From Nymphaea colorata (Eukaryota; Streptophyta; Magnoliopsida; Nymphaeales; Nymphaeaceae): a stretch of DNA of 64,000 nt. The notes beneath the pieces are model-generated. The model saw only the letters and a list, made by a program, of their open reading frames with translations. It was not told the origin of the DNA and ran no database searches. Below are positions 49,521 through 61,849 of the stretch, in pieces (within the stretch, counting starts at the first letter, position 1; every line of letters starts with the position of its first letter). The stretch is taken from contig NC_045138.2 in NCBI RefSeq assembly GCF_008831285.2, positions 14,954,571 through 15,018,570 on the forward strand, read 5' to 3'. A program made the position numbers and the translations under genes.

Positions 49521-50564
49521 TTACAGATTTTTCCAATCTAAGTTTAAACTTAAAATCTTCAGTCCTCAGCACACGACTCTATACAATATATATATACACT
49601 CATTTTCTCTTTTGGATTAGTGTACAAAGAAGGCAAATGTAAAACAAATTTAATAGCCCATGCTTGAGAAAATAAAAATAATAATAGTGCATCTATTAAT
49701 TCTCCAACCAGCCACTCTCCACAGCCACCCACCTCCAACTTCCAAAATAAAAACACAAAATAAGATTTATCTTGACTTTAAAAATAAAAAATAAAAAAAG
49801 AGAACAAGAATTTCTAATTTCTTCCAAAAAACTTCTATCTTTTCACTCAAAATTTTTAGACTAAAAGTAAGCAAAGGAACATCAATGCCTTAGCTTGCCT
49901 CCCTTGATAAAATCAAATAGAAGTGCTTCTTTTCTTCTATTTAGCTCAAGCAAACTACACTATAAACTAAAGTTGCCTCACAATTATGTGTGTTAAAATT
50001 AAAATATAGAAAATAATACCTTCTTTTTTTCCTTTTAGTTGGGTTCAAGAGTTCTAAAATTACTCTAGAAAGGATTGAAACCTTATTAAAATGTGGTTAA
50101 AATTTGATTAGTAAAAAACTGTGTGGTCTAGGATGTTTAAAAAGGAAAGGGTTAATGAAGCTATATGCTTTTCTGGTGTGAAGTGGTTTTTAAGTTCTTG
50201 AGTAGATATTCTTGAAGGTTGAGGCTTCTTAACTGAATGAGATTCCTTATTTTAGAGATTAAATCATGAGCTCTTTGGCTGTAACGAATCAACCTCATGA
50301 TTCTGTAGGTCTGTCATCATCTTTTTTAATGTCAAATTAATAAATGTTTGCTATATTATGGTCAGATTCTTCTGTTGTTTTAGAGAAGTTTACTTCTATG
50401 GCTGTGAATTTCTGTCAATGGATATGGATGATGCTACTTTGCTTATTACAGAGTTTCCTCCACTGATATTTGGCATCGAAACATGCAGTTTTCTATTTAA
50501 TTTTTAGTTATTGTGTTTTTAAAATTGGCTTACATGTACAATCTCTATGCATGTGCTATTTCAG

Positions 50565-51758
50565 CAAGAGAGGGAACTCTATGAATATTCACCTAGTAAC
50601 GGAAAAATCATACATGTGAAAAGTGGAGAGCTTCTTGACACAACAATAGGTCAAGGTCACCCCTCATGCGAAATGGATCTTTGTCATGTGCACCAATAAA
50701 AAGGTTTATGAAGGCATGGTAAACTACTTTATTTATCTTCAGATTTAGCTATGAAAATTTTTTGGTGTTCTCGTTCTTCTTGTGAACCACTTGACTTTAA
50801 AACATTGTAATTTGCCTTGTATTATTGAAGATGCTTTTCATGTATCTCCCAATAAGAGTAAGCCTCGTCTATAGCTAAAAGGGACGTTGGTAGCTGAAGG
50901 CAGTTGCCTATTGATCTTAATAGTCTGTGTCTCCTTTCACACGGATAACTTGTTTCCTTGGATATAGGAAGTCTGAAATTGACAATCTACTTAACCTAAT
51001 AATCTCAGTTTTCGATTAAAAATCTGATGTTTTCTATCCGCCTGTATCTAGAAAAAAAGGGGGGAATTTCATCACTCCAGCTTTCTTACTGATGGTGTCA
51101 CTCTAGCGGCAGGAAGGCTGGCAGCAGAAAATGGTGTGCTCAAGGTACTTACCGGGAAATCTCGAGAAACACTTCAACTTCAGTCAATGGTTGTACCGTT
51201 GTAGGTTTTTTTTAAGAGAATTGGACTATTTGATGCCAACAACTCTATCTTCTCTACGTTTCTTCACTTTCAAGATTTTATTGATGGGCATCCTCTGATT
51301 TTAGATATCCTGTAATAACTGATAAGTTTCATGGGGTGGTAGATTTTCCACGTTAGTTTTTTAGAGTTTATCGAACAAAACCCGCCACATGCTTGAACAT
51401 TAGCCTTCGCTTGATACACTGCACAATGTTTGACTGAGAGATCTTACAACCCCAGGTTTTTCTTGATGGGTGGAAAGAGAATCTGTTAGTTGTAATAAAC
51501 CAGAAGCACTATGTATCTTCCTATAAATAACTGATGGCTGGGTTAAGTTTTTCAACCAATGCATTTTTTTTTTTTGCAGTGGCTCACATTTATAAGTTAT
51601 GTTCGGTTTCCTTTTTCGTATTGTAACTAATGCTGAATATTTGACTTTTGTTTCAGAAAGTGTCGGCTTATAGCGGGCACTATCGTCCCACTGATGAGAA
51701 TCTTGACATCTTCTTGGCATTTCTTAGAGAGAACGGTGTGAGCCTGGTCGAAGTGGAG
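50565..51758 (+). pseudogene. IQM-family (calmodulin-binding, IQ-motif) gene fragment
   Basis: Three consecutive exons with intact GT-AG borders resemble the middle of plant IQM proteins. Exon a (about 50565-50718) starts QERELYEYSPSNGKIIHVKS, goes through GELLDTT, then needs a one-base frame change to read AKWIFVMCTNKKVYEGM. Exon b (51052-51144) reads GEFHHSSFLTDGVTLAAGRL, then AAENGVLK. Exon c (51657-51758) reads KVSAYSGHYRPTDENLDIFL, then AFLRENGVSLVEVE. The N-terminal exons and IQ motif upstream are not visible. The 3' exons are replaced 25 bp later by block A (51784). I call it a truncated, unprocessed pseudogene. If the frame change proves to be a sequencing error, it would still lack both ends. 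Confidence 0.7.
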
Positions 51759-51783
51759 GTTTGTATTTCTCCTGAACATTATA

Positions 51784-52565
51784 CTTTTAACATGTAGCAT
51801 AGATTTGAAATCTATGCTTTGAGATCTTCAAAACAGTGGCCTCGAATCTAAGATTGGAGGCTATTCTGCTATCAAGCACAACCTTAGTGTAATTAATCAC
51901 ATTTGGCTCTGCACTCAAATTTGGAAGTGAGTCCACTGGAAACTCGATAAACCGATCCATTGTTTTCAGAATAGATCATAAGTACAATTTCTTTTGACAG
52001 TTCTGATCTAATTTGATTTGATGAGTCAACTTCAATCTGGAGCAGACTTATTTCAGATAAATTCTCGTATTCACATTTAGCATGCGATTCAGTTCGCCAG
52101 CAATTTTTACAAGGAATTTAAATATATGTTCATTGCCACTTTCGATCAGCTCAATATATTTACGTCTTTCTAGACGCTTGTGTATCATCTCAGTATCTTG
52201 ATTTGTTTATAGTGAACCTGGATTTTTAGGTTCGGGTCTGAATCATGCCATGATGGTAACTTTTTCGGTTTTGATTAAGACATAATACTTAATAGAATCC
52301 AATCCAAATCCAGTCCTCTTTGTGAGTCCTGCTATTTTAAGTCGAGCGGATCCAGGAGCGTCCATTACGGATGGGTCGGTTCTGAACACGGTCCGATTCA
52401 TCAGGTAGCCTACCTGAAGAAGGAAAAGGTAAAGCGGACCCCAGCAAGATCCCTCCTCTCTCTCTGTCTCTCTGTCTCTCTGTGCGTGGAAGCGAAGAGT
52501 TTTGGGTTGGGAAGGAGAGAAGTGAGGAAGAAGATGGGGGTTCTTTCGAACAGGATCGATCGGGA
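51784..52565 (+). promoter_or_regulatory. Block A, original copy: promoter and leader of the LRAT-domain gene
   Basis: This stretch lies immediately upstream of, and runs into, LRAT exon 1. Its near-identical partner is at 37534-38305. It holds a CT-rich leader (about 52454-52482, slightly longer than in the copy) just before the ATG, and the dispersed ~90-bp repeat. I cannot assign specific binding sites. Its left edge cuts the IQM fragment. Confidence 0.6.
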
Positions 52566-54642
52566 GGTCCTGAAGCCAGGCGACCACATCTACTCGTGGA
52601 GGAAGGCCTATGTTTATGCCCACCACGGTATCCCCCTCTCTCTTTTTTAATTACTTGGCCAGACTTTCGCCTTCCTTATTTTTGTTATGTTGTTGTTTTG
52701 GTATGATCGGAATGCTCTGGGAAAAAAGAGTGACGATACGTTCCAATTTTCGTTTCCTGTGAATTTTGGAATTTGGAGTATGACGGTTGGGATGCATAGT
52801 TTTGGAAGATACCTGGTTGTTCGTTGCAACTTTTCCTATTGGACCTTCTTGGTTTGAAGATTGGATTTTCCTGCAATTTTCAGGGGAGAAAATTCAAGCT
52901 CCTTTTGCTTTATAATTATAGGTTTTAGATGTAAATCTTTTTTGTTGCTGGTAAATGAAAAAATTGGATAACTTTAGACTCTTTTGTTGGTCTGGGGAAG
53001 CCTTTCTCAATTAAAAAGGTTTCTTAGAATTATTTGCTCAAATGAAGGGTGTTCTGCAGCAATAATTTGAAAACCTGAAATGTCGTTTGATGATAATTAC
53101 TAGTTTCTCTGTGATATGCGGAACTTGTGGAGAGATATTGGGGTCTACTGCTTTTTTGGTGGTTTCTTACTGAAGCATTTGTGTGTTGTTTAGATGTGGC
53201 TTGGTGAAATATCTATCTTTTCCGTGAGATCATAAGTTTCTTTTGCTTGGTCAAGTTAGTGTCCCTCTCATGACGAGAATAAGAAATTGTGTTGCATCGT
53301 GGGTGTTGATATTGCTAGGGCCGAGTAATTTTGTAAGCAATGCTTTTTGCATGGTCGTCTTATTTAGCTGAAGTTGGAGCAAATGTGAGAAAATTTATTG
53401 AATTGGTGCCATCAAAGAGGTGAATCTTCACTCACGATTTTTGTTTGAGTCTTTCTGATTCCTGCGATCAACGTTCTTTAGGCGTCAACTCTTTCAGGCT
53501 TTCTTCATGTTAGTCTGCAAGTAAAAGCAACACGAACAATTGAAGGACGATCTAGAAGTGGGAACAGCGATCTTGGAGCTAACCAGAGATTGAACTAGAA
53601 GCAAATCTATCGTTATCTGGCTGTCGGAAGATGGGCTTTTCGGGCATTGTTTGACGTCGTAATTGGTTGGCAATCTGTTTTGGCATTTTTTCTACGTTTC
53701 CAAGAAACCTTTTCCCATGTCTCATGTGTGTGTATACTTTGGTTACACATACCTTTATTTGCAATCCACACAATCTTTCGGAGACCAAATGTGAAATATA
53801 ATATTCTATTGGCATTTCTGTATTACCCTGAATGTCAGCTAATTCTGTTTTTTTTTTCTTTTTGTTACCTATTGATTGTTGATACAGAGAATTTTCCGTT
53901 TTTGTAGTTACTCTGCCTCTAACATAACACCACCACCAATTAAATTATGTGTAACTTTGGGCTTTTGATCTTTCACAAAACAGGGATCTACGTCGGCGAT
54001 GATAAAGTCATCCATTTCACTAGAGGTGAAGGCCAAGAGATGGGTACAGGAACTGTGCTCGATATTCTCCTTGTAAGCTCCAGCCTGAATCCAAGACATC
54101 CTCCTTGTCCCAACTGTGCCCAGCAACAGGGTAGTAATGGAGTGGCCTCTTCATGCCTCAGTTGCTTCTTGGCTGGTGGCTATCTTTATCGATTTGAGTA
54201 CTCTGTAAGCCCTGCTTTCTTCCTTGCTAAAGCAAGGGGAGGGACATGCACCTGCGCCGATGCAGATCCTGCTGAAACTGTGATCCACAGAGCCACCCAC
54301 TTGCTAGAGAATGGCTTTGGATGCTACAACATTTTCAAGAACAACTGTGAGGATTTTGCCATATACTGCAAGACAGGTCTGATATCTGCGGATGAGAGAA
54401 CTATCGGGCAGAGTGGTCAAGCAATGTCCTTTCTCGCTGCAGCCTTTTCATCACCACTGCGTCTTGCAACAAGCAATGTGTATGGGATGGCAGTAACGGC
54501 TATAGGAGTATACTGTGCGAGCCGATATGCGGCTGATGTTGGCATGAGAAGCGGTGTAATGAAAGTTTCTGTGGAGGATCTAACAGGAAGGCTTGGTGGT
54601 GTAAATGGCATGCTGTCAAGGGTGACTAGTGTTGCAGACTAG
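52534..54642 (+). CDS. LRAT/NC-domain protein (NlpC/P60-like fold)
   Basis: Two exons (52534-52627 and 53984-54642) join in frame to about 250 residues. The protein starts [20 protein letters not shown] and continues with the LRAT-domain core: [16 protein letters not shown] (the His and short-strand motif) and, later, [18 protein letters not shown], which holds the conserved Asn-Cys with the likely nucleophile Cys. A Cys-rich insert ([10 protein letters not shown] and [11 protein letters not shown]) lies between them. The C-terminus has hydrophobic stretches ([32 protein letters not shown]) that may associate with membranes. Plant members are usually annotated as NC-domain or LRAT-domain proteins, and their substrate is not established to my knowledge. 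The catalytic assignment follows from the fold family only. The 1.36-kb intron has no recognised gene. Confidence 0.9.
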
Positions 54643-56365
54643 CAGAATCATCTCAAAATGCCTGCAACTTTGCCTGCCATTGTCCTCGTTTTGGCGTCAT
54701 TGAGTGCCTCTTCTTATTGTGCATGTACTTGCAAGGAGTGAACTCTCAAGTGTACGACTGATTTGTTTCTTTTAATTTACTTGGTTCAGGATAAACTCAA
54801 AATGTGCGACTTCTTTTTATATTTTCGAGGAATGACTTGAGCATGGGGCTGAGTTCATAAGTTTCAGAAGCTTTTGATGGTTGTAAGTTTTAATCAATAA
54901 TAACTTGCATTATTAAATTTTTAATATAAATGTGCTTTTAATGCAATTTTGCTAAAAAAAATACCAAAATTTTATAAAATGAATTTAAAGTACGAAGATT
55001 ACCAGATAGTTTCCGTAGATCGAGAAGAGCTGGAATAACTTCAAAATTACTGTTCTCCCAAAACAAATCAGAAGACATTTAAGAGTTCAAGGCCTGGTAT
55101 TGCTAGATATTTAAGAGTTATACACTATATTCACGCATAATGGGATTTTGTCGAGGGATGAAAAATGTCATAAAGGTCGTGTTTTTTGGCTGAAAAACTT
55201 AGGAAAACCTAAGTTAAGCCTTGGGTTGTCCGTAGCAAATAAAAAGTAGACTACGATTCACGAAAGGTACTTAATTTTAAAACGCTCAATTTTTTTTTTT
55301 TTTTTTTGGCTCAACGGTCTTTCGTTCAACGGTGCGTTAGAAGTGCAAAACACCACGATGATTGATGAGACGTAATATTTTTCAAAGTTATACCCTTTAG
55401 ATATTATATTTTCTTTAGAAAAAGTTAAAATGTTATGAGATACAACCTATTCCTTGCCTAGATTCTCTCAAAACAAAAAGAAAAGAAAAAAAGTTCTACA
55501 GTCAAACGCCCATCAACGTGCTTATAAAGAAGTGAATAATCTCTATAACAGACTAGGCACAAACTTTAATTCAGAAAAACAATATTTTAAACCATAATTT
55601 ATTTGAAAAAAGGTTCAGATTCATATTAAAGAAATTATGATTCTCGTTTCTCAGAAAAAGCGAAAAGGTATCAGCTTCTAGGTAGCTTCATGGAAGAATG
55701 AGCTTCAGATATTCTTTACATAAACTGTGGGCTCAGGCGGTTTCTACTTTCTCGTACTCATCTGGAAAAGAAAGTGGGAGAGAAAGAAAAACAGGAAATG
55801 GGAGCCAACTGATAAATTAGATATCCAACTTGTTTGGAAAAATTTACAACACCACACTCGATTTCTATTGTACTATAAAAACAGGCTCAGGTCTTAATTA
55901 TTCTCAAATCATAGGCCACTCAATACTCATGGGTCCAGGATGAGCTGTTTAAGAAGAAGGGACGACGAAGGAGGGGAAAGAAAAGAGAATATATAAGACA
56001 GGTTTAAAAAAAAAAAAATTAAGCTTTATATGAGACGACGAGTTCCTGTTCCTGTTCATCCATTCCAATGGGATGTATTACTTTCCTTCCCCTCAAACAA
56101 AAAAAAAATCGTATTTTGAATTGTTTAAAAGAAGAAAGAAGGATGATATGGAAAAAAAAGTATATGCCTTCTTGTATATGAGACTTCAGTCACGATTTCT
56201 CTTCTTTCTAATCGGAGATCACTTTTGCCTTTCTATCTTTTTGGCTAGCCTTGATTGGGACAGCGCAACTCTTAACTGGTGGACCAGCTTATTCCACCAT
56301 TGGCCAATGATCATGTTTCTATTTCTAATCCCTTGAATGTACTCCAAATTTGAATAAAACTTAGA
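54643..56365. other. LRAT gene 3' flank and intergenic DNA
   Basis: The first few hundred bases probably hold the 3' untranslated region. Beyond that the sequence is AT-rich, with poly-T and poly-A tracts near 55290 and 56008. I see no gene or transposon ends that I could support. Confidence 0.5.
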
Positions 56366-58070
56366 CAATATTTCTTAATGATCAAAAAATCTTTCAAACA
56401 TCGTCTTAATTTTGGCAGGAAAAAAATATCGCTGCTTCTTGATCTTAAGTTATTGCCACCGGTATCAATTACGTACACTATATTATATACGAAAAAAAGG
56501 AAAAAAAATCACAAGAAAAGAAATGTGTCGTTCTTAAACTGGGACCAACCATCTTGTGGCATCAATTCTGCACACGAAGGATCCCTACTGAGTAAAGCAG
56601 CTTTGCCCTCAGAACTATTCCCCAGATTGTCTTGTAAAGTAAGAACGAATAATTCTAAAGTAGCGAATGTATCCTTCCCCGCATTTAGAACAAACAAGAG
56701 CGAGAGTTTAAGCAAACACAAAATAGATTTATGTTTAGATTATTTTAAATTAATTGTTGGCCACAACTTTATTGTCAGAAACTTGGAAACTATTTTCCCT
56801 TTCAATAGAATTGTGGCTACCCTCAAAGAATGAGAATGAGATAGATAAAACAGCATGAGTTCAATATTGCAGTTTTGTCGATCTCTGTCCCGAGCTCTAA
56901 TCATGGTTAAGAACTTTTTAATATTCATTTAGGAAAAACTATAAAACTCCCAAGGCGGTACCTTTATCTTTTAAGGTACTGACTTATTCAGGGTCTGAGT
57001 AGATCTATAATACATCTTTCAACTTTGGTATTGGGTTTGTCTCTTTTTGCTGTCCAAAAAAGTAACACACCAAAGCTTGACAACAACTATAAGATTCGAA
57101 ACTCGGACCTCATCTTACCACTGGGACCACTGGGCTTTCGATATGCCCTTGAGCACAATGGTCATAGTTAAAATCAATTAGTAACAAACGTACTAGATGG
57201 TGCTGGTGTTGAATGCTTGCATTCAGATATTTCTTAATGATCAAAGAATCTTTCGAACATCGTCTTAATTTTAGCAGGCAAAAAAGATCACTGCTTCTTG
57301 ATCTCAAGTTATTGCCACCCAATGTGTGGCATCAGTTACACTATATTATATACGAAAAAAAGAAAAAAAAAATCACAAGAAAAGAAACGTGTCGTTCTTA
57401 AACTGGGGTCGACCATCTTGAGACATCAATTCTGCACACGAATGATCCCTACTAAGTCAAGCATCTTTGCCCTCAGAACTATTCCCCAAATTGTCTTGTA
57501 AAATAAGAACGAATAATTCTAAAGCAGCGAATGTATCCTTCCCCGTATTTAGAACAAAGAAGAGCGAGAGTTTAAGCAAACACAAAATAGATTTATGTTT
57601 TGATCATTTCAACTTAATGTTGGCCTCAACTTTATTGTCAGAAACTTGGAAACTATTTTCCCTTTCAATAGAATTGTGCAGCTACCCTCAAAGAATGAAA
57701 AATAAGAATGAGATAGATAAAACAGAATAATGCAAGAATTCAATATGGCAGTTTTGTCGATCTCTGTCCCAAGCTCTAATTATGGTTAAAAACTTTTTAA
57801 TATTCATTTAGAAAAAATTGTAAAGCTCCCAAGGACATACCCTTATGCTTTCAAGGTACTGACTTATTCCAGGGTCTGAGTGGATCTACAATACATCTTT
57901 CAACTCTGGTGTGGAAAAATAACACACCAAAGCTTGAAAGCGACTATAACATTCAAAACTCGGACCTCACCTTACCACTGGGCTTTCACTATGCCCTTGA
58001 GGACAATGGTCATAGTTAAAATTAATTAGTGACAAACTTACTAGATGGTGTTGAATGCTTGCATTCAGAC
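56366..58070. repeat. ~850-bp tandem direct duplication
   Basis: Unit 1 (about 56366-57226) and unit 2 (about 57227-58070) match along their length: TTTCTTAATGATCAAA at the start, ACGAAAAAAAGAAAAAAAA, GACCATCTTG, GTTTAAGCAAACACAAAATA, TTTTGTCGATCTCTGTCCC, and GTGTTGAATGCTTGCATTCAGA at the end. The units differ by scattered substitutions and indels (for example, the ACCACTGGG repeat occurs twice in unit 1 and once in unit 2). Both contain an open stretch of about 85-100 codons (SELFPRLSCKVRTNNSKVAN in unit 1), but it has no start context or recognised family. I do not call a gene. Confidence 0.85.
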
Positions 58071-58860
58071 ACCATTTCCTGCCCCTCTCTTATACCAAGT
58101 CGCGGCTCTGATGGAGGCCAAACACTACAAGGCCATCTAATCATGATAACATTATAGAGTTCTTCATACTCATATTCCTGAGATGCATGTTTCAAGAAAC
58201 ATACCATGTTATTGTTTTAAGAAGCGTTGTGCTATCATGTCTACCATTTGATTATTGAATACACAAACAACACCTGCAATTTTCTCATTTAATTGGGACA
58301 CAAGCATATGGTGTTAATTACTAGAACCACTTATTTTAGGAACATATTTGATATGTTCCAAGAAGATAATGCTTTTCTTGCCAAATGTCCTTTGACATTC
58401 AGGCCCCAGAACATAAAATCTACCTAAACATAGATATTCTCAATCTTAATGTGTCTCGAATGGTTGGTCGGCCACTTTCACCCTTAGCACATTGGACATG
58501 GCTGGTTTCAACTTTGAACAGGAAAGAATAGAAACTTGAGCTTTCTCTCTAGTTGATAACGAAGCTAGATTTTGTACGATCATGGTCGACCCCATAAGAG
58601 GGGAGCCAGCATTATATGAGTGAGTTTCGTTGATGCCTTCCACAGTTTGATCCAACATGGATCACGTTTTTGGCCTTCCATCTCTTCGGTTTTTATATAA
58701 GCTTCGATGAAGCAGTTTGTACAAGGCATCAGAATAAGTTGAGGAAAATGTTGGAGGATGGAGTCTGATTTATATTGAATAGGCTTCCCTAATTTCCAAG
58801 GGCTTTTATGTAATTTTGAATTTGCCTCAATCCCCATGTTAAGGAGGGGGAGGGTCAGGG

Positions 58861-59233
58861 TAGGGCTGCACAGGAGCCGAGTCGAGCCCGAGCTTGGATA
58901 GCTTTAACCCATTTAACTCCTTTAAGCATTAACTCGTTTAACATTAACTCATGTAAGCATTAACTCGTTTAACTCATGTAAGTGTTAACTAGTATAAACG
59001 TTTAATTCTGGTAGCTTGTGAAGCTGGCTTTGGCAATATTATACAAAGTACTTATTTGCGAGTTGAGTGGAGTATAAACGAGTCGAATTCCTGAAACACG
59101 AACTCTCGTTTATTGTTTCAAGTATTTTTTTCAGCTCAAACTCGGCTCCGTTATAAATTAGTCGAGCACGAGCAGAGTTTTTTATAACAAGTTGGAGTCG
59201 AGCCCAGTTGGCTTCGCTCATTGCGCAGCCCTA
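58861..59233. mobile_element. 373-bp MITE with TAGGGCTGCAC ends and 8-bp target duplication
   Basis: The left end is TAGGGCTGCAC and the right end TGCGCAGCCCTA, forming inverted repeats (TAGGGCTGC/GCAGCCCTA). They are flanked by GGTCAGGG (58853-58860) and GGTGAGGG (59234-59241), an 8-bp target duplication with one mismatch. The inside carries GAGCCGAGTCGAGCCCGAGC near the left and GAGTCGAGCCCAGTTGGC near the right, plus short direct repeats of AACTCGTTTAAC. This type of sequence is common in plant genomes. The 8-bp target suggests the hAT superfamily. It has no coding capacity. Confidence 0.8.
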
Positions 59234-59241
59234 GGTGAGGG

Positions 59242-61040
59242 CAATTATTTTTCTTCTACTCTTGATCTTCTTGAGTTAATAAAAAGAAATCTGAAGGAGA
59301 ACTGTTTTCGAACCACATAAAAAAAATCTTGTGTATTCTTCTTTGTCTTCCTCGTCATTGTTCCTTCTAGTTTTGAGAGTGAGAAAAAGAGAAGTTGTTT
59401 AATCTCTCATACTGATCATAAGTCCTTTCTTGCAATTTTGTGTATAAATGAGATACCGATTGAGCAAAAGAATTTAACAACACGTAATGCATGATGTCAT
59501 GACTTATAAACTATATATGTCATCCCTACTTTCATTTGAAAACCGGGGCGAATGCACCCGCAAAATCACTAAATTCAAGGTCGGGCTTTGAAAAATTCAC
59601 ATACGCTCTTGATCAAATCGAATATAGAAGGACGGAGATCTTTTCCAGAAATTAGTTTTTCATTATCTTCTTGACAAAGATTCTGTAGAACAATATGCAA
59701 AATGAAATTGTCTGGGTTTGGTTAATTATACTTGGAATTCTGGTTCTCTGAATGCCAACTGGAGTCTGTTGGAATCGATTTGATCATTAATAGTTAGTTG
59801 CAGTGAATAACTTGGATTATACCAAAGTCCGATCAAGATGAATTTGGATTCTCAGAGAGAAAACACATGAACTTGATGTAAGTCTGGGTGGCAGGGCTGA
59901 GCCAGTCCTCACTTGCTTGACCTATAAAGGCCTGGCCAGCCCTTATGAGCGTGAACATGGTCCCAGGCCGAGCCATAGCCAAGTTTTCATGTCGAGACAA
60001 TATCTCTTCAACTACATGTCTAGTCCATTCTACAGGAATCAACTTTTCCCATTTTTCAAATTACACTTGTTCAGGCCTTATTTGGGTGCCCATAACTTGA
60101 GCCGACCTAACCCATTAGGTAGAAGGGCCGGGCTTCATATGCTTCATTCAAGTACTTTTTCATGTTAGCGACTTGACTTTTTCTGGGGTGGGTTCGAAGG
60201 CAGAACCAGATCTGCACTTGGTATAAAGCATGTTTCGACCAAAAGATCATGTTGGAATGTCACCGAGAGAAGTCCAGGTGGTATTAAGATGTAGGCACGC
60301 TTCACCCAAAGAGGACCTTACATTTGGTATCTAGATTTTGGTGCTCAAAGCCAAATACCAAAAGTGAACAACAAAGGCATCTGGTTTAAATTTTTGTCCT
60401 CCGTGATCTTCTTGTTCTAGCGCAGGTTGTGCCGGCAATTTCTCTTAGAAGAAAAGCCATCTTAAGTGGTTGAAAGAGTTCCTACTTCCTAGCCATTAAC
60501 AAAGGGGAACTACAAGAAAATTATGACCCTCATGCTGTTTATAAAAAGCCAGGTTTCAGGTGTGTCATCCAAACAAATAAAATTAAGTTTTCAAAACACA
60601 TTAAAAAGTTTTCATAAAACTGAGTTAGATTATGGTGTCATCCAAACGCCTCCTTGTGGTGATGTAGCCACGTTGTGGCTGGAGTGGGCAATTGCCCACA
60701 TCAGACCATTAAATTTACATTATTTATATATAAAAACTTCATTAATTTTTATTTTCTTTAAGTACGAGTGCCTAAGTTTCTGACTCTGCCACTGTCCCTT
60801 ATAATTCAAAGTTATCACGCATCGAGTGCCCGGTCAATTCAGTGGGTTTAGATCGTCAGTGCACTTAATTCATTGCTCACACAGGCGGCCCTACCAAGAG
60901 AATGTATGTTCACATATACAAGGTTATAATTTTCCAAACAAAGTAAAAGCCTTGATAGCAAGGCAGACGAGACACAACCTACTGAGATGCATAAATGGTC
61001 TAAAATGACTATAACCCAGTACAAGAATCCACGTTTCAGT
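59242..61040. other. Intergenic, with repeat-like scraps
   Basis: A GGCCTGGCCAG/GGGCCGGGC-type stretch (about 59890-60135) and an element-like stretch with the GGAGTGGGCAATTGCCCAC palindrome (about 60655-60800) look like transposon debris. I find no gene. Confidence 0.45.
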
Positions 61041-61055
61041 ACTAAGCCACCAATC

Positions 61056-61606
61056 TTATTCTTGTTTCCTTGGGCCTCCTTCCCTTCTTGCTGCCCATTG
61101 GCGCTCATGGCTGTTGGCAGCTTGTTCATCATCTCCACTGCAAAAAAACAAACAAAAATAACAGTCAAGTCCATGTCAGTTTCCCTTCCCTCGATGCAAA
61201 ATTGAGATGAGAACAGAACAACCACATGACCCTTTTTTCTTGACAACTTCTTCAAATAAACGGTATCCATGATCAGGATATTGGCCATTGTGGTGGTAGA
61301 CGGGATAAACCTCCATGTCTGCTCTCCTGCTTCATCTTAAAGAGAGAAGCACTACATGGGGATGGTTGGTTAGGGAAAGGGACATGACATGACGATTTGA
61401 ACCGTGACAGATACAGACATGCACGTGGTAATGCAACAAACTGCTCGGGATCTAAAAAGACGTATGATTTGCTAAGGAAATGAGGACTCTAAGATCAGTA
61501 AGTAAAGCTGGTAGCTGAAAGGATTGGACATGAGCAATGAAAAACAGAACTTACTCTGAAGAACAGTATGGAATGACTGATCATGGGGAGCATGAGGTTC
61601 AGCCAT
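61056..61606 (-). CDS. Possible small three-exon gene, unknown function
   Basis: On the minus strand, three exons with GT-AG borders join in one frame: 61555-61606, 61231-61318 and 61056-61137, giving about 73 residues. It starts MAEPHAPHDQSFHTVLQ, continues MEVYPVYHHNGQYPDHGYRL and FEEVVKKK, and ends in a charged tail closing RKQE. The Kozak context is good (CTCGCCATGG). Weak points: the exon 2 donor is GG/GTCATG, and exon 3 is also open in another frame (VEMMNKLPTAMSANGQQ), so the true tail is uncertain. An in-frame open stretch upstream of the ATG with an acceptor-like CTCCACAG at about 61628 could mean more 5' exons. I do not recognise the family. Confidence 0.35.
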
Positions 61607-61694
61607 GGCGAGCTCTTTCTTCTCAGGCTGTGGAGGAAGAAGAGAAGGTGTGCACAAGTTAATCACCTTAGCATATCGTTTTGTACAAGTCGGT

Positions 61695-61802
61695 CGTGGG
61701 ACCCTTTAGACCTGATTTCAGGAAAGCATGGAAAAAAGATAGGAGCCTTTAGACCTGGATTTCAGAAAAGCATGGAAAAAAGATGGGAGCCTTTAGAGCC
61801 TG
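61695..61802. repeat. ~54-bp tandem duplication
   Basis: The unit CCTTTAGACCTG(G)ATTTCAG(G/A)AAAGCATGGAAAAAAGAT(A/G)GGAG occurs twice in succession, followed by a partial third start (CCTTTAGAGCCTGA). Confidence 0.85.
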
Positions 61803-61849
61803 ACCACACTTCAGGCAGCAGTAGCGGTAATAACTGTTAAGAGTCTGTT

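Larger units (their letters stand above)
48520..50560. other. Intergenic DNA with simple repeats
   Basis: AT-rich DNA without a recognisable gene. It contains a ~79-bp tandem pair (48953-49108) and a CA/TA microsatellite (49441-49516). I looked for further IQM exons upstream of 50565 and could not find them. Confidence 0.55.
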
